64,000 bases of DNA from Ramazzottius varieornatus. Lineage: Eukaryota; Tardigrada; Eutardigrada; Parachela; Ramazzottiidae. Made by a program: the position numbers and the translations under genes. The notes under the pieces were generated by a model. That model made no database searches. It was not told the origin of the DNA and was given only the letters and a program-made list of their open reading frames with translations. Shown here piece by piece: positions 10,570 through 22,094 of the stretch (its first letter is position 1; each line of letters opens with the position of its first letter). The stretch is from contig BDGG01000001.1 of assembly GCA_001949185.1 (NCBI GenBank), forward strand, positions 5,262,629-5,326,628, written 5' to 3'.

Positions 10570-13276
10570 CGAGGGAGAGATTGTCGAATGGGCCACACCA
10601 CTTTGGACTTATGGAGTGGGCCAGTCAGCTTTTTCGCTAACTATCCACTATTTCCGTAAAGTTTTCCGATGAAACGCTAGAGAATATCTTTTTGTATGTC
10701 TGTGCACAGGTTATTAGCAGAACAAAATTCAGATGCTCAAGATGAGATGCCCGATCTGGAAAATGATCGCATCCCATGTTAAAAAGCCTGAGCATAAAAT
10801 AGTAGAGAGGCCACAAGAGGCGCTGCTGTCGCCTTTCCGAGTGACTCACTCAGCAAAACTGAATCGTACAGCAGGGCCAAATTTACAGAACAAGCATACA
10901 AAATCGTTTCTGAGGACATTCTCTCATTCATCTCAAGCATGTCGTCTCCCACGCTCGTCAGTGCTGCAGAAGCCCAAAAGCAGCTAACGGTTGAAGCTGC
11001 AGTTCATGCCGTGCAGAAGCTAGGATGGAGCGGACGGAAGGCAGCAGAATACTACGAAATTCCTTTGACTACTCTAAAACGTCGCTTGCTGAACCTGCAA
11101 CCTGAACGTGACGGTGGGAAAACCAAGATTCCTTCACATGAAGAGAACGCTCTTGCAAACTTTCTGATCAACAGCTCTGACATAGGGATTCCTCTGAATC
11201 GCCAACATTGTGCAGGGGTTATCGTTGAGATAAACACGCAACTGAGTAAGCTTTACACTGTTATTACACTGATGTAATTTCCAGTCGAAATTTTCTTTCA
11301 TGATTCTCATCCTGTATTTGTGTTCGTATTGTACTTACTCCAAATTCCTCGACAGGATTAAAGCATCCAGCGTTCAACAATCAGCATTTCCGAAGACTAC
11401 TGAAAGCGACATCCCGATCTGGCGATGCGGGTGACACATGCCTCCAACCGTAAGAAAGACCGAGAGTGGACAAGTGAACTCTGCGACAGTTACATAGAGA
11501 AGTTGCAGTATTTAGCTGACGAAGGATCCCTGCAAAAAGCTGAGCAAGTGTGGAATCTCTACGAGACTGCGTTCAACACCTCGACGTTTGACAGAGTAGT
11601 GGCTCGAAAAGGTACGAAGCAGATTTGGTCTCAGTTTGATGGAACTGAAAAAGAATATATCACGATTCTGCCTGCTGGAAACGCTGCTGGACTCCAGCTG
11701 AAATTCATGGCTTTGTATGCGGGAAAGACGCATGTCAGATCTCGACTGGATGGGACAAATGGCATGTGTTATCATTCTGCTAATCCTTCAGGGTATATGG
11801 ATGCAAAGCTGTCTGCCGAACACATCAAAGAAGTTTTGTTTCCAGCCATGACAGAGGACAAGGTACGGTCTTGATATTTTAAAATATGAGCACGGTACGT
11901 GACGTCATGGAGATTTTATTTTATTGTACGTTGGGGCAGAAAGGGTCCAAACTTTTGCTCCGTGACGTCATGCGCAAGTTTCGTCCGAGCCGAGTCTGTT
12001 TTACATGTTAATTCTGTTGTTTCAGAATGTTATATTTGTCGACAGCCACTTCTCTCATGTCAACAACGAGCTACTTTCCAAGTACTACAAGCAGTTCTAC
12101 GTTGAAAAGAAGATAAAACTGCTTTTGCCTGCCAGCTGGGCAGACAAACCATCTTCAGCCTTTCGATGTCTCAGTTTTGGGACAAGTTAAAAAAGCCTGG
12201 AAGGATTACCTTCGACATCGACGTCTTATTCCTGGAGGAATGGTAATGCAGTATTTGGCTATTTTGGTGGGTTCTACTTGTCTGTAATCTGTACTGGTTG
12301 CAGGTAACAAAAGATAACATTCTGTCTCATCTTGTCAGCTTGTGGTACTTCAAACAAGATTGTCCACCTCGATTTGCCTTCAATGTAGGTTCCAATCTAA
12401 AGTCTGAGTTCGAGAAATGCGGCCTGTTTCCTTTCAGCCCAGACGTTATTCGTCGAATTGTCAAGCCTCATATCTGTCCAGGAAAGATATCAGGATCCGC
12501 CATGGAAAACCAGCAAGCAAATTTCGATCGTATGCTGCAGGTAGTGAGAAACGAACCCAACATTACTGGTGAGAAGGACCTCGAAGACGTTAAAGAGTAC
12601 CTCCGTTTAAAGCAACTAGGAGTCACGGCAGGAATGGTCACCGCAGTAGCGCTTCAGAAGACACTCTTTGGCGAGGCACCAACAAAGAAGCGTCGAGTAA
12701 AGAATGAACATCTTTCGACAGCAGCTGGATGTTTAATCACGTCGGAAACCTACGAAGAAGCCAGAGACAAGTTCAATACCGAACAGAAAGTCAAGAAAGC
12801 CGTTCGAACATCCAAAAGAAAAGCTCCAGAGGCAGAAGAAAAGCACACGGCACCAAAGAAGACTGCCCGGAAGACTGTCGAAAAGAAACAACGCACCGAT
12901 AAGAAGCAAAAAGTGTTCCTAATTTACCGTGAACTCTGTGGAATCCGATCTTACGGTCGAATCTCAGTTCTCTTACCTCTTAGATGCCTTAGCGATAGTT
13001 CAAGTCTTATGTGAAGTTGTGGTGAAGAAGTCTGGTGGAAGACAAACCCTTCCGTTGAGATTATTAAAATCATTTGCAGCGTAAAGCTGGACCGTAAGCA
13101 ACATACCACAAATCTAAACCTGCGGTGTAGCTCGAACCGCCAGTTGAACAGGCGCATCGTGTGTGGTGCCACCCTATACCAGCTATTTTTGCGGTGGCCC
13201 ACTCCATAAACCCAAAATGATGTGGCCCACTCTATAAACCCAAAATGATGTGGCCCACTCGATAACCTCTCCCTGG
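10570..13276 (+). mobile_element. pogo-like DNA transposon (copy 1), complete ends
   Basis: The left end (CGAGGGAGAG..., 10570) and the right end (...CTCTCCCTGG, 13276) are about 50-bp inverted repeats containing GAGTGGGCCACA/TGTGGCCCACTC. They are flanked by TA on both sides (10568-10569 and 13277-13278), as expected for Tc1/mariner/pogo elements. The right end carries tandem 29-bp subterminal copies of GGCCCACTCxATAAACCCAAAATGAT. The single gene inside is a pogo-type transposase. The element is 2707 bp. Confidence 0.85.
10939..13014 (+). pseudogene. pogo-like DDE transposase, inactivated
   Basis: Exons are about 10939-11245, 11356-11862, 12026-12242 and 12304-13014. The N-terminus carries a pipsqueak/CENP-B type helix-turn-helix (AVQKLGWSGRKAAEYYEIPLTT). 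The DDE domain follows, with FVDSHFSHV (second Asp) and the QPFDVS motif (third Asp, reached only after a frame change near 12165). The C-terminus is Lys/Arg-rich and includes PTKKRRVK, a classic nuclear-localisation type motif. It is damaged: the first catalytic Asp, in NLDE in its relative at 45.7 kb, is Tyr here (NLYETAF), and there are frame shifts near 11410 and 12165. It would have acted in the nucleus, binding the terminal repeats and cutting at TA. Confidence 0.8.
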
Positions 13277-14304
13277 TACTGATAACGCAACATTAAGAAG
13301 TGCTATCGACAATGCAGGAAAGTCTTGCGCAGGTTGGAGATTTTGACAGCCGAGATTCGTTAGCAGGTAGGAAATTGTTAAAGCGGAAATAGCGAACAAC
13401 AGTCAGAACCAATAACGAAGCAAACATAGCAAACAACGTGTAGGAAACAGTCTGCGAAAGGTGAAAATAATGAAATCTGCTTATAATGATATGTGGCATA
13501 GCCTCTTCTATCACCCGGGGACTAGAGACCGGTCCGAGAGGAGACACAAAACGGCAATGGAGCTGACTCAGAGAGCATCCGCAAGCTGCAATTCCCCTGT
13601 CAGCTCTGAGGTCCTGTTTCTTCTTCTTTAGTTTCGGTCGGTTTGTCCCCGTCGGAACGTGTTCTGACAAAGATCGAACGAAGTCGGGCAGGCGGACAGC
13701 CTGGCAGTAGGCTGCCATGACATGTCAGAAGTTGCTGACATGAAATATAGCATCTGCCGCATGTGTACTGGTAGCGTTAAGCCAAAAATTTACAAGCCAT
13801 CTTTCTGAGAATGAACCATCCCTTTAGTTCGACAAACCGTTCAAACAAAACGAAAGAACGGTCATGAAGAACTGATGTTATCGAGTGGACGAAGAAATTC
13901 CGCTGAAGTTTTCTAGAGAAGCCTCAGTTTCGTCTTTTCGGCCACTTGCAGCCATGGTGCTTTCTCAGACACTCTACGTCACAAATATGCCCCGCCCGAC
14001 CAAAAAACGCATAGTAAACCTAGCGCGCGCATGCTGCGGGTGTGCGCACCACCCAGTCGGCGTCAGTGTCGTTCTGTGTCTTTTGGCAGGCCGTTGGAGA
14101 CATGGAGCTGATCGAAAGCGGTCTGATTTTCATTTGGAACCCTTATCTAAGTCAGGCCCAGTTGAGACTAGTCTGGGAGGTTGATCGCTCGAACGGTTAA
14201 AGTGGCCTTAGCTTTATGGGAAACTTCACACAAGCTTTGCCGCAACAAGGGAAAAACAAGGTTTTGGTTGTCCAGGTGCGTGCACGTCTCCGCCCAGCAA
14301 TTGC
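13277..14304. other. Intergenic, no supported gene
   Basis: Open frames here (for example 13293-13718 minus and 13885-14184 plus) show no conserved motif or splice logic. I see nothing functional. Confidence 0.4.
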
Positions 14305-14447
14305 AGGGTGGTGCGTCACAACTATAGCAACTCATACCGAGACGCGACAAGTACATACACACACTACCTGAGGCTGTAGGGTGGTGCGTGACGACTGTGC
14401 TGACTCACAGTGAGACGCGACACGCACATGCACACACCGCCTGGCAG
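14305..14447. repeat. Two-copy tandem repeat (~73 bp unit)
   Basis: Units begin at 14305 and 14378 with AGGGTGGTGCGT and share GAGACGCGACA and ACACAC blocks; they are imperfect. No gene overlaps convincingly. Confidence 0.6.
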
Positions 14448-14889
14448 GAGTGAACTTGACGCGGGCATCGGTACACGTACGCATTGCAACAGACTTCGTC
14501 TCAACTAGCCCTGTCTAACGAGGGAACGGTCAGGGCGATCAGACGCCGATCTTCGTTTTGATGCTTTTACCTGAAAGGTATGTCTCATAGCTTACCATAT
14601 AGAGCAGAAAGAGATGCTATGAAACCCTCCCTGGACCTGGAAGCGTGAAGTCATGGTCTACCCCGTATAACACCACCAAGTTCTCGGGGTGTCTATTGGT
14701 CCTTGTATCGTGGGTAACAGCAAAAACGAAGTGAATGTACTCCGGTTTCATGTAAGTCAAAGAAATTTCTCGATTGCCATCGACATTTTCCTCATCTTCC
14801 TCTGATCGTCCTGACCGTTCCCTCGTAAGTACTTGCTGTTTTTCCTCCTTCACAATGTTTCATTGTCACGCTTCGTTCTCAGCCGATTT

Positions 14890-15361
14890 CCCCTTCTATA
14901 AGAAGTGCTTTTTGTTTACCAGCACGCTGGTGCCAGAGGTTACTACGTGGACAATTTTCTTTGTTTTGGCTTAGCAAACGCGCCATCCATTTTCAACCGC
15001 ATATCGCAGTGTATAGTCCGCTTCATGCGCAGGGCCGGCTTTGATATCGTGGCACATTCAGATGACTTCTTAGTCATCGGCAGAGATTTAAAGCATTGCC
15101 AAGCAGCACATCAATACTTGCTCTGCCTTGTTGGCCGTCTTGGTTTCGCAGTTAACTAGGACAAAACAGTTTCTCGGTTTGATTATTGACTCGGGCCTTC
15201 AGCAAATAGAATTACCTGAAGATAAACTGCAAAAATTACTGGCAATCTGTAGCGAATATCATCTCAAATGGCGTTGTCGCTCTCGAAATTCTACAAAAGG
15301 CTGCGTTATCCCAGACTGTCAGCCTCCTTCTCCTGGTCGGTCACACCGTCCAACACCTTGA
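14890..15361 (+). pseudogene. Reverse transcriptase fragment (DIRS/gypsy-like)
   Basis: From 14905 the frame reads GYYVDNFLCFGLANAPSIFN, then a palm region with HSDDFLVIGR (a variant of the YxDD box), then after a TAG near 15157 and a frame change QFLGLIIDSGLQQIELPEDKL. This order (FGLxxAPxIF, xDDFLVIG, FLGxxIDS) is that of LTR/DIRS-type retroelement reverse transcriptases. Only the palm-thumb part remains: no integrase or recombinase, RNase H or LTR is seen. It is a dead fragment. Confidence 0.65.
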
Positions 15362-15930
15362 GTTCCGGTGACGAAGGATGTTCCTAATTCGCAACCGTGC
15401 TGTCCAACTTCGATCTTGATCTGAAAAGGACGTATTACCAGGCGATGCTTAATTTATTCAGGGATTTTTAGTTCTGCTCTTCCAGCCGTCACCTTCTTTA
15501 ATGTACTGTTCCCCCTATCAATTATTTTTGCACATTCCTCCTTCTGGAGTCCCACTTCCTGTGCGCACCGCCGACTTTGGCTAGGCGTTAAAAGTCTGCT
15601 AAAGCTTACCGTTTTCAGCTATAAATTAAGTTAGCTGACAATGTTTGTGCCGGGCGAAATTTTGTCTCGAGTCCTCAAAAGATCTCACTGTCTAATTTTG
15701 TCGGCAGACAACAAAATTTGGGCGTTGTCTTTTGCTTATGCGGAAGATCGCGACTTTTGCATACGCAGAAAGCTTTATTGATACCTCACGACACGCCATC
15801 GTTTGACCTTACTACCCGCCATCACACTCAGCCCACCTCGCCCAGTGTCCATCAAGAGACCAACATAAAAGAGATTCGAAAGGGTTCATCAGGATACGGC
15901 AGGAAACTACGCTCATGAGAAATCAAGCTG
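15362..15930. other. Intergenic, no supported gene
   Basis: No conserved ORF, repeat or RNA gene is seen here. Confidence 0.4.
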
Positions 15931-17560
15931 TTACGTCTGAGAGGAATACTTCTTTTCGAGGTCCACTTTGCAAGGAAAATATTTACGCCACATGTTGTTG
16001 TATTCCTGCAGCGACTTCAGCTTGGCTTCCTTCCAATTGTCACCAGCTGAGGCCTTCTCCTTTCGTTCACGAACTCTGCAGATGTGACCTCCGAAAAGAA
16101 CGGACGGTGAAGTCAGGTGAGACAACCGAGCTGCATCACCGTCAGTTTGCCACCCGCTATTGTCATTCTTTTTTATCACTACCGTAGACATTTCTGAACT
16201 TCCATTCACCGAACAGCTTGACGAAACCAACGCTCTGAGATTTCCGCTGGTTCATGGTGAGAATATCTTGAAGGGTCAAAATGACGTCCCACACCAGCAT
16301 CATGGCGTACTTGGTCAGCGACGGAGAGGTCTCGTACAAAGCTTTCAGAACTGCGCTGTCCACCCAGATATCCGAGTTGTCCACCAGCTGCTTGAAACTA
16401 GTCTTATCCGCTTGTTGTGACTTCAGGAATGAAAAAGGGACTCGATTGATATTTGTGAAACATGACTCAGTAAACCCGTGAAAGTTGGATTTAAACCGTG
16501 TAATGTATTGCGTGCATGTGCCAAATCTAATTTTCTTCACCCTGTGTCAAACGGTTACTTACCTCGTTTCTGTCGCTTCGGAGGTGGCACGTAGCACGGA
16601 TGAGCTTTCTCCTTCTGACGATACTCTGAAACGCTCCGGAGCAGTGGAAACAAACCGAAGGCACAGAGAGAAAACTTGAGAAGGGCTGGCTTACTTTCCG
16701 CTTTCTTTTCATTGAGTTTCCGTTTGTTCACGTAATAGAGGTATTTCATAGCCGACGACACTTGTTCCTGCGGAGCTGATAACCACACTTAAATTAGAAC
16801 CACTGAAACGTACACGAGATGCTTCCTACAGAGACTTACTTTGTTCCTCTAGATCACCGATGACGTTTCCGGTGTTTTTCGCACTAGTGGACGTTTCGTA
16901 TGAGCTTCCTGTAAAAAATTGGTCGTGTCATAGCGATCATGGCATGGCTTGCAGCTTACTTTCGCATGAGACCCCGCTGTTCTCGAGAAGCATGGTATGC
17001 TCGTTTGGCTCGTTCTCTGACGTTTCCTCCGTGTTTTTCAGCAGCTTGTCTTCGGAACTCTCAATCGAAAGTGACTCAACGAAAGCAGGACCCGAGGCGT
17101 TGTTAGGATGCTGCCGCGTCAGAACTTCCCTGCCGTTCTGCTTGTCGGCCTGTTCTTGAGCTATCGACTTGGACTTCTGTTCTTGCTTAGCCTTCTTCTT
17201 CATAGCTGCCGACGGTGGCTACAACATATTGAAAGACATGCATGTAAGCTTACTCAAGCGGAACAGATGTTCGATTGGTTGTTGGATGCCCGGACCAGGC
17301 TTTGTCGTATAAAAGCTTGGTCAGAGACAGTTGATTGCTACTATTGATAAGAGTGAAACGTGAAAAGACGGGATTTACCTGTTGTTGGTCGGTCTGGCCA
17401 GTCTCCTCTAGCTTTTTGGGTACAGAGCGTTCATATCAGCATCATTCCCAACGCCAACTACGGATGCTTTCGAATGGGGATACTCGTTGTTCCAGAAGTC
17501 TCGGATCTTCAACCCAGAAGCTAGACCCTCCAGCTGATGGGACGAGCTTGGAAAATTTCA
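15931..17560 (-). CDS. Multi-exon gene with a BEN-like domain
   Basis: Several minus-strand pieces join with good GT-AG sites. They are a Lys/Glu-rich exon (about 17215-16965, starting near MKKKAKQEQKSK), a short exon (about 16906-16847), exons at about 16766-16693 and 16632-16565, and a larger exon inside 16540-16163. The last contains DIWVDSAVLKALYETSPS followed by LTKYAMMLVWDVI. This matches the pattern of BEN domains (WV-x-L ... S-x-x-x-A ... L), which bind DNA or chromatin proteins and also occur in viral and transposon proteins. The first exon may lie near 17560-17385 (KIRDFWNNEYPHSKA). The exact start and the acceptor before the BEN exon are uncertain, and the ORF at 16230-15931 may be the last exon or a shadow. 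Confidence 0.45.
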
Positions 17561-17670
17561 TACCGCGTCGCTGAACTGAACCGCTTAACGACTGGTTAAC
17601 TCGACGACTTGCGCACTAGGTCACAAGCCCAATGGGCTGGCGCTTTTTTGCTGAAAACAAGTTCATGACG

Positions 17671-18205
17671 TCACCTCGCAGTTTCTGAAAAGACTAGTCT
17701 TTCTGAAAAGGTCAGCGTAGTACTACGCCCCCGCTCTTCAGCCCATCTGGCTTTGCGCAGCACTGCAGGACTACGCAAAACCGCTTGCAACATTTCCTCC
17801 TTCTCTTGAGGGTCTTTCACAATCGCGTCTATAATCAGGGAGTACGTCTCCGAGTGCACAGCCTCATTCCATATTTGAAAACTGTACAAGGTTCGCGCAT
17901 CGGGAATTTGCACTTCGCGTAGAATATTTTCGGCCACGTTTTCCATTACAATGCCGTCAGCGGCAGCGAAAAAGCTTAAGACACCTCCGATGAGCTTCCT
18001 TTCATCCGCTTTCAGGCTGAGCCAAATCTTGTGCGTCCTGCTTAAAGTTAATTTCTTCAGCTGTCCACAAGCTGGCTTCCATTTGTTTATACAGCGCCCA
18101 TAAATCATGGTAGACAATAGGAAAAGTCACCAGTCTTTTCCAGGTAGGAGATAAGATGGGATCTTCCACGTTCGCGATCGCGTTCGACTCCCGCCCACTT
18201 TCCAT
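17671..18205 (-). pseudogene. Ribonucleotide reductase small subunit (R2) fragment
   Basis: From the ATG at 18205 the minus strand reads an R2 N-terminus (FPIVYHDLWALYKQMEAS, WTAEEI). After a frameshift near 18015 it continues with LSFFAAADGIVMEN and EAVHSETYS. The Asp of ADGIV, the ExxH pair of EAVH and the radical-type Tyr of SETYS are the first iron ligands and tyrosine of class I R2 proteins. The second half, with the remaining Glu and His ligands, is missing: similarity stops at ARWAEE and an unrelated tail ends at 17671. R2 makes deoxynucleotides together with R1; this piece cannot. It lacks introns where the cellular genes here have many, and it diverges from the usual cellular wording. 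A processed pseudogene or a relic of a large DNA virus are both possible. Confidence 0.75.
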
Positions 18206-18660
18206 CGTTCAGATATTTCAACCTCAAGACAAAATTTAATTTTCAGCTTCGGGTTAGTGACAAGTTCATACTAAACAGAAGAAGCTTACTTTGCTTTAGC
18301 ACTTTGTGATGCGATCAACCATCTCACCTGCTCTAATGATACGACCTTTTGCTACCGGCTTGGGTATGGGAAAACCACCAATATATTTCGCTGGCCGTAG
18401 TAAGTTCTACTTATTAAACAGAGCTAGTAATACTACTTTTGACAACACCTCGTCATTTTATGCATCGCAATATTTGCCTTTTTTGTTTCAGCGCCTTTTT
18501 CTGCAGCTCCGACAACCAAGCGTTCGCGAACGCAGGCCTCCGACCACCCTCTGGTCGCCGCTCACACGCAACAGTCCCCGTTTATGACTTTACAGACGGA
18601 CCACAAGAACGCACCGGCTAAATCCAGTAGCGGTCATGGTGCTGACCCGCATCAAAAGCC
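18206..18660. other. Between R2 fragment and Ser/Pro-rich gene
   Basis: No supported gene; short ORFs only. Confidence 0.35.
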
Positions 18661-18683
18661 GTAAACCAGTCAATTCATTCTGC

Positions 18684-19780
18684 AGCCACCCGTGGCTTCT
18701 TTTACATCACAGTCGTCGTACTACCACCCAAACGGAATGTATACCTCTTTCGCTGACCCGTCCACAACCTCTCAGCCCGCCACAAGTGCTCTTGCATATC
18801 ATCCCGTCACCTATATTCCCGCAGCTGGCGGAACACCATCTATGGATTTGGACCAAATTCCTACTCAAAGCCCCATCAACCCGACCAGAATAAAACGACA
18901 GCACGACGAAATTTCCAATCCGGGTGACGCTGACGACTACAACGACGATGCATATTCCAACATGGGAAACATGTCGCTTGGTTCTCCAGTTCAACTGACG
19001 TTCGGGGAAGCCGTATCTTATTGGGATCAATATCGATATTGATCTGAATGAGGGAACGAACACACATACCTCAGTCTATCGACAGAGTCCTTTAGCTATG
19101 AACTCGCGTCGTGGTGTGCTTTCATTCCCTGCTCCGGGTTCCACTCCTTCTTTTCCTCGTCAAGCTTCGCGAATGCAGTCCAATCCGTAGCAGACCTCGA
19201 ACCAGATGTTTTCTCCGCAGAATAACACCCAGGGAATCTTTTCTTCGATAGAGAACGGGAACGGCAAACACAACAAGTCTGATCAGGAGTTTCCTTTCAA
19301 CGTCGGAAGTTCACCGAGAACGCAACCGGAAGTGTCGAGAGAGTTCTTCCGGCAGCCTTTCTCGACCACGAGGAGCACACCAAACACTAGCCTGAAGCTT
19401 GGGGAGGAAGCCAAAGCTTTTTCGCTAGTCTCATGGATTGTTTAAGACTTCCATGTCGAGCAGTACGCTGATGGAAGATTCCAAGAAGTGGCGAGACGAC
19501 AGCCTTTCTTCCAACGGGGTAAGACTGCTACACGGCTTTTTCTTGAATTTTGTTTTCTCTAGACTGTTCTTGATTTAGTTGCACAGGATCTCGTCCTTCT
19601 CGGACCAGCTTTCCACCTCGGACAGCAGTTACGGGTTTGACGGTCCTTGCTCTTCGCACCTGCTCTCAGTCGTCAGTACGCGTCTTTTGGATCTTCTCCC
19701 TCAAGTTCAAGTCATTCTTTCGGTCTCTGATTTTTCACGGTGATGAAGCGACCTCTTCGCCAGCCTCCAATCAAAACGAA
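18684..19780 (+). pseudogene. Ser/Pro/Asn-rich protein gene, broken, function unknown
   Basis: After a good splice acceptor (TTCATTCTGCAG, about 18683) the frame encodes a low-complexity Ser/Thr/Pro/Asn-rich protein (VASFTSQSSYYHPNGMYTS). Near 19018 it continues only after a frame change. It passes a TAG at about 19188 (followed by CAG) and runs on through similar composition to about 19445, then through likely exons at about 19449-19518 and 19588-19730 (SSFSDQLSTSDSSYGFDG). The consistent composition across breaks suggests one decayed gene rather than chance ORFs. I recognise no domain. It could be a regulatory protein, a viral structural relic or a captured host gene. Confidence 0.35.
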
Positions 19781-20740
19781 CTCGGGAACGGTTGGCTTCT
19801 GCGGAGAATGGACCGTAGCTTTCTCATATAGCTTATCCGTGTTAGAATGTCTTGTTTCTGGTGTTCAGTTCGTGATCCTGTGGTCCTGTTGGGCGTTTTT
19901 GTGTTACACAAAACATGCCATTCTATGTGCTCCTTCTTGTTCGAATTTTCTTGGTATGCGGTTGATCCGCAGTTTTTGCTGTCCCGCTGAAGGGTTTTGT
20001 CCCAGGTTGTGGCTTACACAGTACGCTTTCTAGTGAGTTCATGTTGGGTTCTCCATGGTCTATTGGCCATTACTTCGGGGGTACAGGCTGACATTTCATT
20101 TGACTTCTCTGGACGCGACCTGGTGTTCGTCTTGTTTCGAGATGTGTTTTGATGGATACACGAACATCCATTCTTGACCATGTCTTTTTGAGCTGATCGT
20201 CACTCTTTCCAACCTTTGAAGCTGCTCCTCGTCGATCAAGGAGGGAAATCAAGCATTGTAGCAGGCCGGTAGCTCGCTGACGTCAGTACTTCCGGCCGTT
20301 CACGTTTTCATTTCATTGGAAATCCATCGTTGGAACACCTTACTGCATTTAATTTTTTGAATTGCGAAACACCAGAACGTGCACCAGAACGCGGACACGC
20401 AACGGCATCACACCATTCCACAAACATGCTAACCGCCGCCACGCCACGTGGAAGTCGTCTGTGAGATCGCCCAAGACATCAAGGCGGACATGCGGTTCCA
20501 GACAACAGCTCTAGAATGCTTACAGGTACTACTTCTCGTGTTTCTGTTCGTCCATGATAATAGTAAGTATTCGTCCGGCGCTTACGATCACGATTTCGAT
20601 GCAATCACAATAGAAATCGCACCGTCTTCGCATCGTAAACTGTTCTGTGTATTCGGTCGAAGCAAAATAACGTCAGGACGATCAATGTTCGCTTCGCTTC
20701 CGTCCATTTTTATCCCCGATTTCTTTCCTACCATTTTCAT
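19781..20740. other. Intergenic, no supported gene
   Basis: No convincing coding region or repeat was seen; short ORFs lack motifs. Confidence 0.35.
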
Positions 20741-20757
20741 TTGTATTGCTTTTCAAG

Positions 20758-21912
20758 ATGGAGCTTCGCAATTTGTATGCTCTTCTTTTCGATAAACATA
20801 TCTCATACAACAGTTTATCGTCCTGCGACGGCGTACACGCAAAAGCAAAGCCTTGGAGGAAGACGCTTGGAAGGAAGAAGCCTTCGACTCGGATCGGTAC
20901 AGCGAGAAAAAATGTCGATTCTACTTTCGGTTCAAACGGGAACATCTGGACCAGCTGCTAAATGTATTACGATTTCCCAAAGTCGTGAAAACATCTAGTA
21001 AGACTCAGCTTCAGGAATCGAAACCTTGTGTATTGTTCTACGAAGACTGACTTATCCAAACCGATGGATGGAACTACGAAAGATGTTCGGTCGTTTCCAA
21101 GGATGTCTTACTCGGCTGTTCTACACCGCTCTACGGATCATCGACACGTCTTCTTCTGTGTTACGAACGTGGGACCATGAATGGCTGAAGGAAGACGACT
21201 TCGAACAATCTGCGTTTCCATTGCAAAGAAAGGTGGGCCAGGAGTAGTGCCAGATGTGTTTGGTTTCATCGATGGAACAGCCAGGCTGTTTGCCGGCTAA
21301 AACTCTTCCAGCGACATACGTTCAGCGGGCACAAATGAATTCACTGCACAAAATAGCAGTCAGTTGTGATTCCCAATGGTAAGCGTATACGCATTTATTC
21401 AAAGGAGAGAAAACTCTATCGACCGGAAGTGGTGTTCACTTTCTATGTTTGCAGGATTGATAGTGAATTTGTCCGGTGGTCAAAGGGGCTCCATGCATGA
21501 CAGTCGCCTGCTGAACGAAAGCAGAATCCTGGATGATCTACAGGAAAAGCAAAATGGATTCCTACGAAGGTATGTTCTGTATGGTGACAGTGGATACGCG
21601 AAGAAGACTGGAGTCCTGCACAAGCCGTTTTCCCGAGTCGAAATGAGGAACTCACGCGCCAAGAAAGAACAGAACAAGCTGATGTCGACGCTTCGACAGA
21701 CTGTCGAATGGAACTTCAAAGAAGTTGTCAAGAATTTTGCTTTTGTCGACTTTCGAAAACAAATGAAGATGTACGAGAAGCCAGTGAACACCCTCTACCG
21801 TGTTGCTGTTCTACTTACTAACTGTCATAACTGCTTGTGCCGAAACCAAACAAGTAGATATGTTGATTTAGAGCGTCCGACGTTGTTTGAGTACTTGTCG
21901 AGCTTACCGTGA
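20758..21912 (+). pseudogene. PIF/Harbinger-type (DDE_Tnp_4) transposase, copy A
   Basis: Pieces of one transposase lie in changing frames: an N-terminal region (RFYFRFKREHLDQLLNVLRF, about 20915-20990), a middle helix-rich part (TRLFYTALRIIDTSSSVL), the first catalytic Asp in DVFGFIDGTARLF (about 21253-21290), then the C-terminal exon 21453-21912. That exon carries GGQRGSMHDSRLL, YGDSGYAK (second Asp), VEWNFKEV (Glu) and LLTNCHNCL. This order is that of PIF/Harbinger-superfamily DDE transposases. It has a TGA near 21048, a TAG at 21245, a TAA near 21298 and frame shifts, so it is dead. A convergent accessory gene lies at 22095-23019, the usual two-gene layout. Confidence 0.75.
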
Positions 21913-22094
21913 GGAAGTCTGTTACTGGCAGTTCGAATCACGTATTCATATTCAAGAGCAAGTTCAAATCACGTATTCGCCAGCTATGTTTGCATTGAGA
22001 AAATAAACTTGACCTTCGGAGAGCACTGGACGATCAGCACCAAAGCGTAGTCGCGTAATCAAGGACAATTAGAAATCGAACGGAGGGTATAACT

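Noticed and set aside
14617-14853. Minus-strand 78-aa ORF with an acidic patch
   Set aside because: No homology, no splice context and it ends against the RT scrap; treated as chance.
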